NCBI GenBank assembly: GCA_903897145.1 | Contig: CAIUAN010000034.1 | Location: forward strand, 1-64,000 | Direction: 5' to 3' | Source of the DNA: an uncultured Bacteroidia bacterium | Lineage (GTDB): Bacteria > Bacteroidota > Bacteroidia > Bacteroidales > Prolixibacteraceae | Length of the DNA stretch: 64,000 nucleotides | Part shown: piece after piece, positions 26,227 through 35,792 of the stretch | How positions within the stretch are numbered: the first letter of the stretch is position 1 | Layout: the number at the start of each line of letters is the position of its first letter | Position numbers and translations under genes: made by a program | Notes under the pieces: generated by a model | What the model was told of the DNA's origin: nothing | The model's input: the letters and a program-made list of their open reading frames with translations, nothing else | Databases searched by the model: none

Positions 26227-26390
26227 TTGTCATTTACTTGTTACGGTATAAATTTAACATTTATATGGTTAAGCTATGCCTTTCATGAAGGTTATATTCG
26301 ATATGATGACAGAAACATAACAATGAGACTAAATTTCGCACCTTACAACGAATAAAGCTAAAGAACAATTCTGAGTTTAAAGAATATTGC

Positions 26391-26398
26391 TACTTTTG
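26391..26398 (+). promoter_or_regulatory. -7 element of the tRNA-Arg promoter
   Basis: TACTTTTG matches TAnnTTTG and sits 17 bases before the mature tRNA 5' end, a suitable distance for a short leader. No clear -33 TTG is seen. Confidence 0.5.
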
Positions 26399-26414
26399 CT
26401 ACCCTTCAAATTAG

Positions 26415-26486
26415 GGCCCCATAGTTAAATGGATAGAATGGAGGATTCCGGTTCCTTTGATCCGAGTTCGAATCTCGGTGGGGTCA
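26415..26486 (+). tRNA. tRNA-Arg (anticodon CCG)
   Basis: A 72-nt cloverleaf. The acceptor stem GGCCCCA pairs with TGGGGTC, with A as discriminator. The D arm is GTT/AAT with a GG-containing loop. The anticodon arm GAGGA-TTCCGGT-TCCTT has five pairs and anticodon CCG. The T arm CCGAG-TTCGAAT-CTCGG is perfect. CCA is not encoded (CAA follows). It is followed at once by an intrinsic terminator. Confidence 0.95.
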
Positions 26487-26492
26487 CAACAA

Positions 26493-26520
26493 AGCCTCTC
26501 AACCATTTGGTTGTGAGGCT
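26493..26520 (+). terminator. Terminator after tRNA-Arg
   Basis: AGCCTC-T-CAACC, loop ATTT, GGTTG-T-GAGGCT, then TTTTG. The stem is 11 bp with one internal mismatch and begins 7 bases after the tRNA. Confidence 0.85.
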
Positions 26521-26822
26521 TTTGTATTTATATACATCCTTTTATACATCCCCTTTTAAACTTTTACCGAATCCAATTGAGATTATTTTTACATCCTATT
26601 CTACTTCTTAATTAACATGATCAGTTGATCCGAATAAAGCTAAATTTTGAATGCTACTTCCTGAAATCATTCAATTTTTCTCTAATAATCGCCCTCCCAA
26701 AGTTCAATTCTTTTTCCAATGATTAAACTTTTTTAAATTATTATAGTCAGATAATCAATTAATTGTATCTTTGTTACGTCTATATTGATCAGTTTTTTCA
26801 AACCCTTATCAATTCACAAACC
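26521..26822 (+). other. Intergenic region with short direct repeat and -7 box
   Basis: This AT-rich gap holds a TATACATCC direct repeat (two copies near 26531-26550) and a TATCTTTG -7-like box at 26766-26773 that could drive the lipoprotein gene that follows. No gene, attachment-site duplication of the tRNA 3' end or RNA structure was recognised. Confidence 0.4.
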
Positions 26823-27647
26823 ATGAAAAAGTATCTTGAAAAGCTAATTTTTGTTTGATGTGTTATTGTAATTCTTGGTGCCTGCCAAAAAGATTCAGCA
26901 CCCAATTATGTTACGCCGGTGGCTGGATCTGCAAATTCTTCGGAATCAACAATTATTATGGCCAATGCGACCTTTGAAGGTTTAAATGGGTATATGGATG
27001 GTTATCTATCAGTGAGTGGACTTAAAGCTATCTCAATTGGAACTTGTCCTACTATTACAGCTACATTAAGCACAAGTTTTCCAATCAATATTTCCTTGGA
27101 TTGGGGTACTGGATGTTCTAGTGCATTAGATACTACAATACGAAGCGGTAAGCTTTACATTTCACTTTCTGGGAAAATGAATGTTCCTAATTCAATTGCA
27201 ACCTTTACTTTCTCTAATTTTGTAAGCAATGGAAATGTGATTACAGGAACACACCGAATTACTTATATCGGTCTTAATGCAGGAAATTCATGGCCTCGTT
27301 ATCAAATCTTCACGGAAGCTAAGATTGAATTTCCAGACAAGAAATCTATGACTTATCGCACAGAATACGTTAGACTACAGTCGGAAGGTTCTGCGACTGC
27401 AACACTGGACGATGATGTGTATCGCATTGAAGGTTCATCATCTGGAAAAGATAGAAATGGTCTAACTTGGACAGCTAGTTTCCCTAGTGCATTGGTAAAA
27501 AAGAATTCATGTAAATGGTTCTCTAGTGGCTCCGTATTAATTACTCCACAAGGAGAGCTAGCTAGAACAATAAATTTCGGTGACGGCACTTGCGACAATA
27601 AAGCCACTATGACAATAGGGGATAAGACCAGTACAATAACACTTTAA
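26823..27647 (+). pseudogene. Lipoprotein gene interrupted by an in-frame TGA in the signal peptide
   Basis: From the ATG at 26823 the reading is MKKYLEKLIFV, then TGA at 26856-26858, then CVIVILGACQKD in the same frame, followed by about 250 more open codons. Reading through the TGA gives a perfect lipoprotein signal ending LGAC, so the true gene clearly starts at 26823 and the stop is a nonsense change (for example TGG or CGA to TGA). The mature part is Thr/Ser-rich with beta-strand character (TFSNFVSNGNVITGTHRITYIG) and no family I recognise. A GTG at 26919 could start a leaderless cytoplasmic product but would lose export. A sequencing error cannot be excluded. Confidence 0.8.
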
Positions 27648-27668
27648 CATTGTTAGAGATACATTGAA

Positions 27669-27700
27669 GAAGAGCCATAGATAAGTGTCTATGGCTCTTC
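27669..27700. terminator. Bidirectional terminator
   Basis: GAAGAGCCATAGA and TCTATGGCTCTTC form a 13-bp perfect stem around TAAGTG, followed by TTTTTG. It lies between the interrupted lipoprotein gene and the convergent RND permease gene. Confidence 0.9.
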
Positions 27701-27709
27701 TTTTTGTAA

Positions 27710-30700
27710 CTATGATCGCTTGTAAAGAATCCGGAGTAAAGAAGGATAAACGACTAGTAACAAAGGAATAGCAATTACAAAACCACCTATCACAGCGATT
27801 GCTAATGGCTGATGCAATTGAGCCCCTGTTCCAATACCCAGAGCGATTGGCGTTAAAGCAATGATTGCCCCCAAGGCTGTCATGAGCTTCGGCCTAATCC
27901 GGGTTGATATGGCATAAACGATGGCTTGATCTCGTGAATTCGTTCGAGCACTTTGCTGATATTGCAGGAAGGTGAAAATCGCATTCTCTCCGATAATGCC
28001 GACAATCATAATAATTCCTGTGTAGCTTCCAATGTTAAGAGGTGTATTGGTTAAGTAAAGCGCTATTAGACTTCCAGAGGTGCCTAAAGCTGCTAAAGAG
28101 ACAATCAAGGTGGCAATTTTAAACTCTTTAAAGAGAAACAGCATCGTGGCAAACACTAATAAGATAGCCGTTATTAAAATTATCAGTAACTCTTTAAAAG
28201 ATGTTTGTTGCTCTTCGTAGGCTCCACCATAAGTTATGTGATAGCCATGCGGTAAATTGATATTTGATTGTATCGCTAACTTTAGATCTTTCATCACATT
28301 GCCCAAATCACGATTATTTAGTCTTGCTGTGACTGGAATCATCGACTGAAGGTTTTCTCTTACAATTTCTGAAGCGCCATTGTCAATGCTAATATGGGCT
28401 AGCTGTGCAATAGGTTGAAGCCTCCCATTGGGCAAAAATATCGAGCTCTGTTTGACTTTATCTAGCGTTGAATTAGCCGCATCAGGATAGAGCATTCGAA
28501 CTGAAGTTAATTGCTCTTTCTCATAAATATTGCCCACGATAACTCCAGCTAGTTGCGTTTGAAGTTGATTTTGAAAGTCGGATGGAGTAATTCCTAGTAA
28601 AGCTAGTTTTTTGTGATCAGGCTCAATATTTATGGATGGACCGGCAATCGTAATACCATTAAAAACATCAGCAGTTCCAGGCACTTGAGCTGTTAGATAC
28701 GCAATCTTTCTTGCTAGATCTTTCAAGATGCCTACGTTGTCACCATAGACTTTAATTTCAATAGGTTGGGTAGCGCTCATGAGATCTCCTAGCATGTCTC
28801 CAATAACCTGACCGAAATCAATCTTTAAGGCTGGTTGTGATGCTTCTACTTTTTTTCGAATCTCATCAATAACCTCTTCAGTACTCTTTGATCTGCTCTT
28901 TTTTAACTGAATTAAATAGTCGCCATAATTAGGTTCAGTGATAAAAAATCCCATTTGAGCTCCTGTTCTTCTTGAATAAGTTTCGATCTCAGGGATGGAT
29001 GGAAAAATCTTTTCAACCTCGCGCAACATTCGATCTGTTTCTTGCAATGATGTACCTGGTGGAGAGGTATAATCTAGCACGATACTTCCTTCATCCATCT
29101 CAGGCAAAAAGCCTGTTTGTAATTTGCCATAAACAAAAAACGCAGAAATAATAAGCAGGACGATAAAAGAGAAACTGATTAAAGGCCGATGTATAAAATA
29201 TGAAATCCACTTTCCAGATGTTTTCTCTTTCTTGAATTTTTCAGTACGATCTAAATTAGAATTTTTAGAAAGCAATAGATAGTTTATCGGAAGTCCAATC
29301 CAAGTAACAAGAAATGAACAGACTAATGTGACCATCATGGTATTGGTGAGTATTTTAAAATACGCTCCAGCGACACCACTCAAGATAACAAAAGGCAGAA
29401 AGATTACAATCGTGCTAATTGATGAGCCTATCATGGCTGGTAATAGATATCCTATTGAACCCGTTAAAAGCTCCTTGGTAGGTTTATCAGGATACTCTTC
29501 ATGCGTCCGATGTATCTGCTCAACAACCACGATTGCATCATCGATGATTAAGCCAATACTTGCAGCAATGGCACCCAGAGTCATGATGTTGAAATTATAG
29601 CCAATTAGGTAGAGGACCGTTAAGGTTAAAGATAAGGTAATAGGTATTGTTGCCAAGATGACGAAGCTAGACTTTAACGAACGAAGGAAAATAAAGGCAA
29701 CAAGAATTGCCAGAATCAAACCAATCCATAGGCTATCATTGACGCTCTTGATTGAATCTTTTACGAAATCAGCTTGAACATAATACGGACTTAGCTTAAC
29801 ATCTTTGGGTAAAATAGTCTTATTTAGTTCGTCAATTTTTTGTTTAACACCATCGGTCACTTCAATGAGATTTGCATTGGGTTGCTTGATAACTGCCATA
29901 AGGATAGCCGCTTTCCCATTTGCATTCACTCTAACATATTGCGTCTGTTCAGCGATTTTCAGTGTGGCAATATCTTTTAATTGAATAACTCGCTTGCTAT
30001 CATTGCTTAAGATTAGCTCTTCGAGCTCTTCAAGATTGTGAACATTCGCATCCGTGACGGTAAGGTATAAGCGATTATAATCGCTTAGATAACCATTGCT
30101 ACTTATGAAATTTGTATTACTTAAAGCAGTTGAAATCTTGGCTGGTGTGATTCCTAAAGCTGCCATTTTCTGAGGTAGCAGCTCAATATGAAATTCTTTC
30201 GTCTTACCACCTACAACCCAAACATCTGCAACTCCTGTCGCCTGAGCTAAGAAAGGTTTAATGGTATAATTAGCAATCTGATTCAACTCAATGTTACTGC
30301 GAGACTTACCTTCAATTACATACCCGATAATCGGGAGAATGGATGGATTCATCTTCTCCACAGTTAGATTGGTGCCCGGAGGTAAATCGTTCTTAATTTG
30401 ATTAATTGCCGACTCTATCTGACCTTTACTTAAGTCAATATCTGCACTCCAATCCATAAAAGCTGAGATTTCGCAATTACCTCGACTTGTAATGCTACGA
30501 ACCGTTCTTAAATTTGGGACTTTTTTAATTGCATTTTCAAGAGGTTTGGTGACCGTTACCATCATCTTACCGATAGGCTGCAATCCACTATCAGCAATAA
30601 TCTTTATCTTGGGAAAAGTCACCTCTGGGAACAATGAAGATTGCATCTTCGAGTAGCTGTATATCCCAGCTGCGAGAATGATAAACAAGACTATAACAAC

Positions 30701-30733
30701 AGGATTCTTGTGCGATACAAAAAAATCTTTCAT
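27710..30733 (-). CDS. RND-family efflux permease
   Basis: A 1007-residue inner-membrane proton antiporter with about 12 helices and two large periplasmic loops. Helix 1 is VIVLFIILAAGIYSYSK. The helix-4 proton-relay pair is in LGAIAASIGLIIDDAIVVVEQIH. The second half repeats the layout (IIMIVGIIGENAIFTFL). It is slightly shorter than AcrB (1049) and lies nearer to HAE1/MdtC-like Bacteroidota pumps. It is third in a TolC-adaptor-permease operon, 4 bp after the adaptor. The exported compound is unknown. Confidence 0.9.
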   Translation of the reverse strand: MKDFFVSHKNPVVIVLFIILAAGIYSYSKMQSSLFPEVTFPKIKIIADSGLQPIGKMMVTVTKPLENAIKKVPNLRTVRSITSRGNCEISAFMDWSADIDLSKGQIESAINQIKNDLPPGTNLTVEKMNPSILPIIGYVIEGKSRSNIELNQIANYTIKPFLAQATGVADVWVVGGKTKEFHIELLPQKMAALGITPAKISTALSNTNFISSNGYLSDYNRLYLTVTDANVHNLEELEELILSNDSKRVIQLKDIATLKIAEQTQYVRVNANGKAAILMAVIKQPNANLIEVTDGVKQKIDELNKTILPKDVKLSPYYVQADFVKDSIKSVNDSLWIGLILAILVAFIFLRSLKSSFVILATIPITLSLTLTVLYLIGYNFNIMTLGAIAASIGLIIDDAIVVVEQIHRTHEEYPDKPTKELLTGSIGYLLPAMIGSSISTIVIFLPFVILSGVAGAYFKILTNTMMVTLVCSFLVTWIGLPINYLLLSKNSNLDRTEKFKKEKTSGKWISYFIHRPLISFSFIVLLIISAFFVYGKLQTGFLPEMDEGSIVLDYTSPPGTSLQETDRMLREVEKIFPSIPEIETYSRRTGAQMGFFITEPNYGDYLIQLKKSRSKSTEEVIDEIRKKVEASQPALKIDFGQVIGDMLGDLMSATQPIEIKVYGDNVGILKDLARKIAYLTAQVPGTADVFNGITIAGPSINIEPDHKKLALLGITPSDFQNQLQTQLAGVIVGNIYEKEQLTSVRMLYPDAANSTLDKVKQSSIFLPNGRLQPIAQLAHISIDNGASEIVRENLQSMIPVTARLNNRDLGNVMKDLKLAIQSNINLPHGYHITYGGAYEEQQTSFKELLIILITAILLVFATMLFLFKEFKIATLIVSLAALGTSGSLIALYLTNTPLNIGSYTGIIMIVGIIGENAIFTFLQYQQSARTNSRDQAIVYAISTRIRPKLMTALGAIIALTPIALGIGTGAQLHQPLAIAVIGGFVIAIPLLLVVYPSLLRILYKRS

Positions 30734-30737
30734 GGTC

Positions 30738-31658
30738 TTAAGGTTGCGTAATCGTTACAAAGGCAGTATCTGGTAATCCATATTGACCCTTGCTGATAAT
30801 CTGCTCGTTGACTTTAAAAATAGGCGAAAGAATTTCAATTTTACGACCCGCCTTTAATCCAAGTTGAATAGGTGTCCGAATAGCAATGCTTTCATTTAAA
30901 AGTCTCATGACCCAATATTTTTCCATGGTTTCATCCGACAGAATACATGATTTATCAATGACTTGAGCATTCGGTTTAGTCTGAGTTGTGATCTGCACGA
31001 CTACAGATAAATTTTCAGGTAACGAATTCTTTCCCACAGCTTTCACAAGATAGGATTGAGTCTGAGAAACTGGATCAATCGAGGCTAATTTCCCAGCTAT
31101 CGTGCCAACTAAAATCGTCGAATCAGATAATATTATGGAACATTTTTTTCCTATTGAAACTAATTTGTTTTGCTCAAAAGGGACATTTAGACTAAATACA
31201 AAACTATTTAAGTCAGCTAAACTGCAAAGTTGATCACCATCACTGACATAATCATTCGTATGCTTATTGGCTTCGAGAACAATTCCTGAGGTTGGAGCTG
31301 TAATATTCTGTTCGCCTTTAAATGCTAATGATGAATCAGTTAAGGTGAGATGGCTAAGAGCTTCGCCTTCCTTTGTCCGTATGGTATATAGTAACTGTCC
31401 TACTTTGACTTTATCCCCTTGATTGACATGAGATTTCATAACGTAGCCGCTGATGTTGGAACGAATGCTATTTTTTCGCTGATAGGAGGAAACCGCATTG
31501 AAACTCACTGATTCACTGATCGAAGCATTTTCAATGCCCAAAACACTGACAGGAGTGGTAACTCTTGAAGATTTGTCAGCCTTTTCGTCCGAAGTAGTAC
31601 CACACTGGTAGAGAAGAAAAATAACAAGAAGACTTAACGTTAAACGGATTATTTTCAT
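30738..31658 (-). CDS. RND efflux periplasmic adaptor lipoprotein
   Basis: A 306-residue membrane-fusion protein with a lipoprotein signal (LLVIFLLYQC, lipid Cys about residue 19). Split biotinyl-lipoyl halves are visible (YVMKSHVNQGDKVKVGQLLY, then ITAPTSGIVLEAN), and beta-barrel segments follow. The alpha-hairpin between the lipoyl halves is very short, so this is a compact adaptor. Its start overlaps the TolC-like gene end by 4 bp, and it precedes the permease by 4 bp. Confidence 0.85.
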   Translation of the reverse strand: MKIIRLTLSLLVIFLLYQCGTTSDEKADKSSRVTTPVSVLGIENASISESVSFNAVSSYQRKNSIRSNISGYVMKSHVNQGDKVKVGQLLYTIRTKEGEALSHLTLTDSSLAFKGEQNITAPTSGIVLEANKHTNDYVSDGDQLCSLADLNSFVFSLNVPFEQNKLVSIGKKCSIILSDSTILVGTIAGKLASIDPVSQTQSYLVKAVGKNSLPENLSVVVQITTQTKPNAQVIDKSCILSDETMEKYWVMRLLNESIAIRTPIQLGLKAGRKIEILSPIFKVNEQIISKGQYGLPDTAFVTITQP

Positions 31659-32902
31659 TTTAAATAATTCAATTGATTAATAATCTGCATTTTATTATTT
31701 TCAGTAATTACTGAGGTTGCTTTTGTAGTGGTATAATTGTTCAATACTGTTATGAAATCTAAAAATCGCACTAGACCTGATTCAAGTTCTTTTCTATAAA
31801 CCTCGATTAATTTCTCCTGATCAAGAAGTTGTTGCTCAATTTCAGCTGAAAGATTATTTGTTAATTCTAGTTGCTTAATCAATTGATCGGATTGAAGTTT
31901 GTATTGAGTGGAGTAAAAGTTTTTATAATAAATCCTTGTATTCTCAGCCAAGTCAATTTTTTTGAGCTGTAATTTTCGCTGCTTGCCATCATAGATTGGG
32001 ACACTTAAATTGATACCTAGGCTAGTTCCAGCATTGTGCGGTAAATTCTGAGGGGTAATGCCGGTAAAACCTGCATCTGCAATGAAATTAACTTTCGGAC
32101 GATAGGTCTGATTTAGCAGTAGTTTGCTATTTTTATTTTTCAAACTATCGATATGGAACTGCGCAAATACAGGTGAATTCTCTAGATTCTGCTTAGACAC
32201 AGGCACTAAATTAGGTTTAGTTAATACAACGTTAGATTGATCTTTAAAACCACTAACTAAACTCAAAATACTTAAGTCGTTTTTGTACTGTATAAATGCC
32301 TGATTGATTGCGATAGACTGAGCACGAATGACAATCTGTAAATTCATATAATCAGTGACCTGATAAACCCCTTTCTCAACTAAGGCTTTTACCGTATTTT
32401 GTTCTTTATTTAGTAAATCAAAAATTGACTTGTTAAATTGATATTGTGCAAAATCATTGTAAGAAGTTAAATATTGCGCTGTGATTGATTTCTTAAGATC
32501 GATGAGAGTTATTTTAGCATTTTGCTTGACCGTCTGATTCAGTAATTCAATGGTTTGAAGCTGCTCTTGAATCCGTTTTTTCACAAACAGTGGTTGTGCT
32601 AAACTAACCAAAGCGGCATAGTTTCCACCATTTGTAATTGCATCGTCATAACCCCAGCCATTTCCAGAGGGGTAGTGAACAGCCTGCGTAACTTGATTAA
32701 TTTGAGGCTTATAGGAAGCTATTAAAATCAAGCTATCTAACTTACTTGCTAACTTTTGGTTGTTAAAGTCAGCCAAAAATGGACTATTTTTTATACCTGA
32801 TTCAATAAATGTTTCAAGCGGTTGAGCAAACCCCTTTGAACAGAAACCAAGTATTAAAAATAGTACAAAGATTACACTTCTTCTCATAGGGCTATGGACC
32901 AA
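31655..32902 (-). CDS. TolC-family outer-membrane efflux protein
   Basis: A 415-residue protein with a signal peptide (VIFVLFLILGFCSKGFAQ) and two long amphipathic helical regions of the TolC type (SITAQYLTSYNDFAQYQFNKS, then SDQLIKQLELTNNLSAEI near the end), with SLGINLSVPIYDGKQRKLQLKK as the characteristic middle strand. It is the first gene of the efflux operon and forms the outer-membrane exit duct. Confidence 0.88.
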   Translation of the reverse strand: MVHSPMRRSVIFVLFLILGFCSKGFAQPLETFIESGIKNSPFLADFNNQKLASKLDSLILIASYKPQINQVTQAVHYPSGNGWGYDDAITNGGNYAALVSLAQPLFVKKRIQEQLQTIELLNQTVKQNAKITLIDLKKSITAQYLTSYNDFAQYQFNKSIFDLLNKEQNTVKALVEKGVYQVTDYMNLQIVIRAQSIAINQAFIQYKNDLSILSLVSGFKDQSNVVLTKPNLVPVSKQNLENSPVFAQFHIDSLKNKNSKLLLNQTYRPKVNFIADAGFTGITPQNLPHNAGTSLGINLSVPIYDGKQRKLQLKKIDLAENTRIYYKNFYSTQYKLQSDQLIKQLELTNNLSAEIEQQLLDQEKLIEVYRKELESGLVRFLDFITVLNNYTTTKATSVITENNKMQIINQLNYLK

Positions 32903-33017
32903 ATCATTCTTAAATTTAATGATGGTAAAGTTAAAAATATATCAATTATAGCATAGCTTAAAAAAACTAAATAGGAATTAGATTTAAATAATCTATTTGT
33001 ATTGATTTGTTAGTTGT

Positions 33018-33052
33018 TTTGTCATCTAGACCTTTGAAATTTGCTATATTTG
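33018..33052 (+). promoter_or_regulatory. Candidate promoter of the downstream OMP gene
   Basis: TTTG (33018-33021), 23 bases, then TATATTTG (33045-33052) matches the Bacteroidota promoter pattern. The predicted start near 33060 rules out the long reading from 33007 and supports initiation at 33067 or 33088. Confidence 0.55.
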
Positions 33053-33087
33053 AGAATAATAGTGTAATGAAATCACACAAAAAAAAC

Positions 33088-33870
33088 ATGAAAAAAATTC
33101 TCATTTTTGCTTTCATCCTAATTTTGTCAGGAGTAAGTCATGCTCAAGAACAGGCTCCAGAAAAGCTTTCGCGTGGAAATGTTTTTAAATTCTTACCTAT
33201 TAATATCCCATTTCAATCTCTTTCATTTGAATATGAACGGATGATAAATCCGAAGAATTCTTTTACCATAGGGGTTGGAATACCAACTCAAAAATCAATC
33301 ATTGGCATGTTTGGATCAAACGAAACTTCTTCCTTAAAGACGGCCAATTTCAGTACCATGCATGTTCGTGCAGCGTATAGGCATTATACTGGTAAGAGTC
33401 AACTGCCGCGTGGATTTTATGTGGAGCCGTATGTAAAATACCAAGATATTAGCTGCTCAGCTGGTGTTTCTGGAACTGAAAGTCAATATTTTCAACCTTA
33501 CGCGAGCGATTTATCGATCAAATTAAACACGATGAACTTTGGATTGCAGTTTGGCACGCAAATTCTTATAGCAAAGCGTGTTTCGTTGGATTTTTATTTC
33601 CTAGGCGTGGAAGCGGGATTTTTAAGAGGAGATTTATCAGGAACTGTCAAATTGACCAATTCAAATCTTCCATCTAATGCAGACCAAATACTTACTAGTG
33701 CAACGAATACGATTGTTTCCAATATAAACTCATCTAAAACAGATGTCTTACCTGCTTTTATTGGAAACAAAATAACAATAAGTCAAACTGGAAATCGAGT
33801 CAATGCAAAAATCAATGGAGTTCCCTATCCTTGGCTTCGTGCAGGAATAAGTCTAGGGATAGCTTTCTAG
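33088..33870 (+). CDS. Outer-membrane beta-barrel protein, DUF3575-like
   Basis: The start at 33088 gives a clean signal peptide (MKKILIFAFILILSGVSHAQ); an ATG at 33067 in the same frame is possible. The mature protein of about 240 residues begins FKFLPINIPFQSLSFEYERM, and has GFYVEPYVKYQDISC, MNFGLQFGTQILI and a terminal WLRAGISLGIAF strand. This looks like a small outer-membrane barrel of the DUF3575 type, but the family assignment is tentative. The function is unknown. It is a single gene between divergent and convergent neighbours. Confidence 0.68.
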   Translation: MKKILIFAFILILSGVSHAQEQAPEKLSRGNVFKFLPINIPFQSLSFEYERMINPKNSFTIGVGIPTQKSIIGMFGSNETSSLKTANFSTMHVRAAYRHYTGKSQLPRGFYVEPYVKYQDISCSAGVSGTESQYFQPYASDLSIKLNTMNFGLQFGTQILIAKRVSLDFYFLGVEAGFLRGDLSGTVKLTNSNLPSNADQILTSATNTIVSNINSSKTDVLPAFIGNKITISQTGNRVNAKINGVPYPWLRAGISLGIAF

Positions 33871-33895
33871 TGATTTTCTTATTAAGTTTCAAGCT

Positions 33896-34330
33896 CTATT
33901 CAGGTACGCAATTTATAATCTGAATATCCATTAACATTCCGGAGCAGCGACCCTTCAAAGAGGCACTTGAGCCCTCTTTTATTGCAGATAGCTTTGTTTT
34001 ATATTTCACCACATCTAGGCTGTCAACAGAGCAACTTACCCCTTCCATCGCATCTTCTAGACTAATGACAATGCCATGATTTTCAAGTCTCCGAATGCTT
34101 TTGACAATCCCACTAACAGATAGAGCTTGATTGAGGTATTTTTTATTCGCTTCAACGTCATCTTTTTTAAATTGCGTGATGAGATCTGCTGCTTTGAGTG
34201 TATAAGAAGCTGTCTCGGTTGAGAGATTCCGATGCGGCATATTAAAGACGTAGTAGATCGAACTAAATGCAATGATTAGTCCAAGATTAAAAATCCATAC
34301 AACGATACGAAGTGTCCGCTTTGAAGTCAT
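33896..34330 (-). CDS. OB-fold protein, tRNA_anti-like family
   Basis: A 144-residue protein with an N-terminal membrane anchor (IVVWIFNLGLIIAFSSIYYVF). An OB-fold of the tRNA_anti-like type follows: LNQALSVSGIVKSIRRLENHG, VISLEDAMEGVSCSV, and GSSASLKGRCSGMLMDIQIINC. The domain probably faces the periplasm and may bind a ligand or oligonucleotide, but no function is established. It is the last gene of the cytochrome/YceI operon, 11 bp after yceI. Confidence 0.75.
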   Translation of the reverse strand: MTSKRTLRIVVWIFNLGLIIAFSSIYYVFNMPHRNLSTETASYTLKAADLITQFKKDDVEANKKYLNQALSVSGIVKSIRRLENHGIVISLEDAMEGVSCSVDSLDVVKYKTKLSAIKEGSSASLKGRCSGMLMDIQIINCVPE

Positions 34331-34341
34331 AAAGGCAACTA

Positions 34342-34887
34342 TTAATGGTAAGGGACAAACGTGGCATCTATTTTAAGAGCCACCTCTTTGGCTATCTTTT
34401 CTCGAACAGCAGAAGGAATTGGTATATTAAACTGTTCAGGTGTTATTTTCAATGTTGCAGAGGCCGCGATCTTATCTTTTCCTGGAGTAATCTGGGCTTG
34501 GAAAGTATATTCTTTGGTGACGCCATGCATGGTAAGATCTCCCTTAACATCGACGATTGCCATTTTATCGCTTGACCAGTCAATGATAGAGGTGATCTTT
34601 CCTTTAAAAGTGGCTTTGGGAAATTTTGGTGATTCAATATAATTTTCATTGAAATGCTCTTCCATAAGGGCTCTTCTAAATTTAAAGGAGGTGGTAAGCA
34701 CCGAAAACTGCAGTGCATTTTTCTCAATGTCAATAACTGCTGTAGCCTGGCTTGATTCAGCAATAATGTCTTCAATCGGGGTTGAAGAGTTAAAATTAAT
34801 CTTTGCATCCTTGGTAAGAAAAACCTTTTGAGCACTCAGATTAAAGGCTAAAAAGCCTAAGAAAGTTACGAGTATGAATTTTTTCAT
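34342..34887 (-). CDS. YceI-family periplasmic protein
   Basis: A 181-residue protein with a signal peptide (MKKFILVTFLGFLAFNLSAQ) and the YceI lipocalin-like barrel: FLTKDAKINFNSSTP, FKFRRALMEEHFNENYIES, FPKATFKGKIT, and VKGDLTMHGVTKEYTF. YceI proteins bind isoprenoids or long amphiphiles in the periplasm. It is 6 bp after the broken DUF5777 gene, within the cytochrome operon, suggesting a link to quinone or lipid handling. Confidence 0.9.
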   Translation of the reverse strand: MKKFILVTFLGFLAFNLSAQKVFLTKDAKINFNSSTPIEDIIAESSQATAVIDIEKNALQFSVLTTSFKFRRALMEEHFNENYIESPKFPKATFKGKITSIIDWSSDKMAIVDVKGDLTMHGVTKEYTFQAQITPGKDKIAASATLKITPEQFNIPIPSAVREKIAKEVALKIDATFVPYH

Positions 34888-34893
34888 GATTTA

Positions 34894-35788
34894 TTATTTT
34901 GTGAATGAGAATACTCTAGAGATATTAAATCCAAGATGAACCCCTGCATTACTCCAAGAGCCTGTTGTTTTGCCAATAAATCCGCCTTCGCGCATGGCCT
35001 GAGCATTGGTTAGCATAATCTGAAAAACATGACCTCCTGTTTCAATATCAATGCCAATGGAGAGCGGATTGTAATATTTTATAGCACCAGAATTAGGAGC
35101 ATTTAACGCACTTTCGTTTGCCCGATAGACGTAAAAATATTCGACGTTCAAGGAGATTCGCTTCGAAAGTTTTAACCGACCACCTAAACCCAAAGAAAAT
35201 AGATCATTCTTATCTAATTCGGATGGTACTAAGTTTCGATGAATATAGGTTGGAGCCAATTGAATAGAAAGATTATCACTGAACTTGCGGGCTAGTAAGA
35301 TTTGCTGCACGTAAGAGGTTCGCGAATAGCTATTCGTATAATTCGGATCTAAATTAGATCCAATATATTCTGTACTTAACAAATATGACAATTGAATTGG
35401 CATATTACGAACGCCACTGCTTTGACGAAGTAAAGAGATCTTGCCAAATCCATCAACTGTTTTTTCATAGGTACTGCGGCCAATACCAACTTCTAACCAA
35501 TCATTCTAAAGCTAAATGGATCGTCCCTTGGTCGAGACCCCAGAAATTATAGGAACCTGAATTAAGTTCGCCAAATCTGTGAGATACCCGAAACTCCAAT
35601 TGATTTTTCTTCATTCGCTCAATCGAATGACCATTTACCACGCGGGTCGACTTAAAAGTCGCGGTAGCATATACTGTTTGGGGATTTGTCGATTTCGCTA
35701 ACAAGCTATCCAAATCCTGACCTTTAGATTGAAAACTTAGCAATAAAAAAGAAGTAATAAGCAAAGCTTGAGAAAAAACAGTTTTCAT
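34894..35788 (-). pseudogene. DUF5777-family outer-membrane barrel, frameshifted
   Basis: The first reading frame (35788 down to 35501) begins with a signal peptide and runs to FWGLDQGTIHLALE, then TGA. The continuation is present in another frame from about 35505: NDWLEVGIGRSTYEKT and then DGFGKISLLRQSSGVRN, joining the open part that reaches 34894 and ends in FNISRVFSFTK. The joined product would be about 295 residues, the DUF5777 size. From memory of the family, a few residues (Tyr-Gly-Ile-like) are missing at the break, which would fit an 11-base deletion. It is not in a homopolymer. The protein is probably not made intact. Confidence 0.85.
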
Positions 35789-35792
35789 TGGT

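Noticed and set aside
26429-26611. 60-residue open frame across tRNA-Arg
   Set aside because: It reads through the cloverleaf and terminator and has no family features.
26415-26640. Possible integrative-element attachment site at tRNA-Arg
   Set aside because: No integrase gene is nearby and I found no repeat of the tRNA 3' end downstream in the window. Neighbouring genes look like core chromosome.
26823-27647. Recoding of UGA as an amino acid (alternative genetic code)
   Set aside because: Other genes here end in TGA normally, so a genome-wide code change is not supported; a local nonsense mutation or error is simpler.
34449-34835. 128-residue open frame overlapping yceI on the same strand
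   Set aside because: The YceI frame has signal peptide and family motifs; the alternative frame is Leu/Arg/Ser-rich with none.
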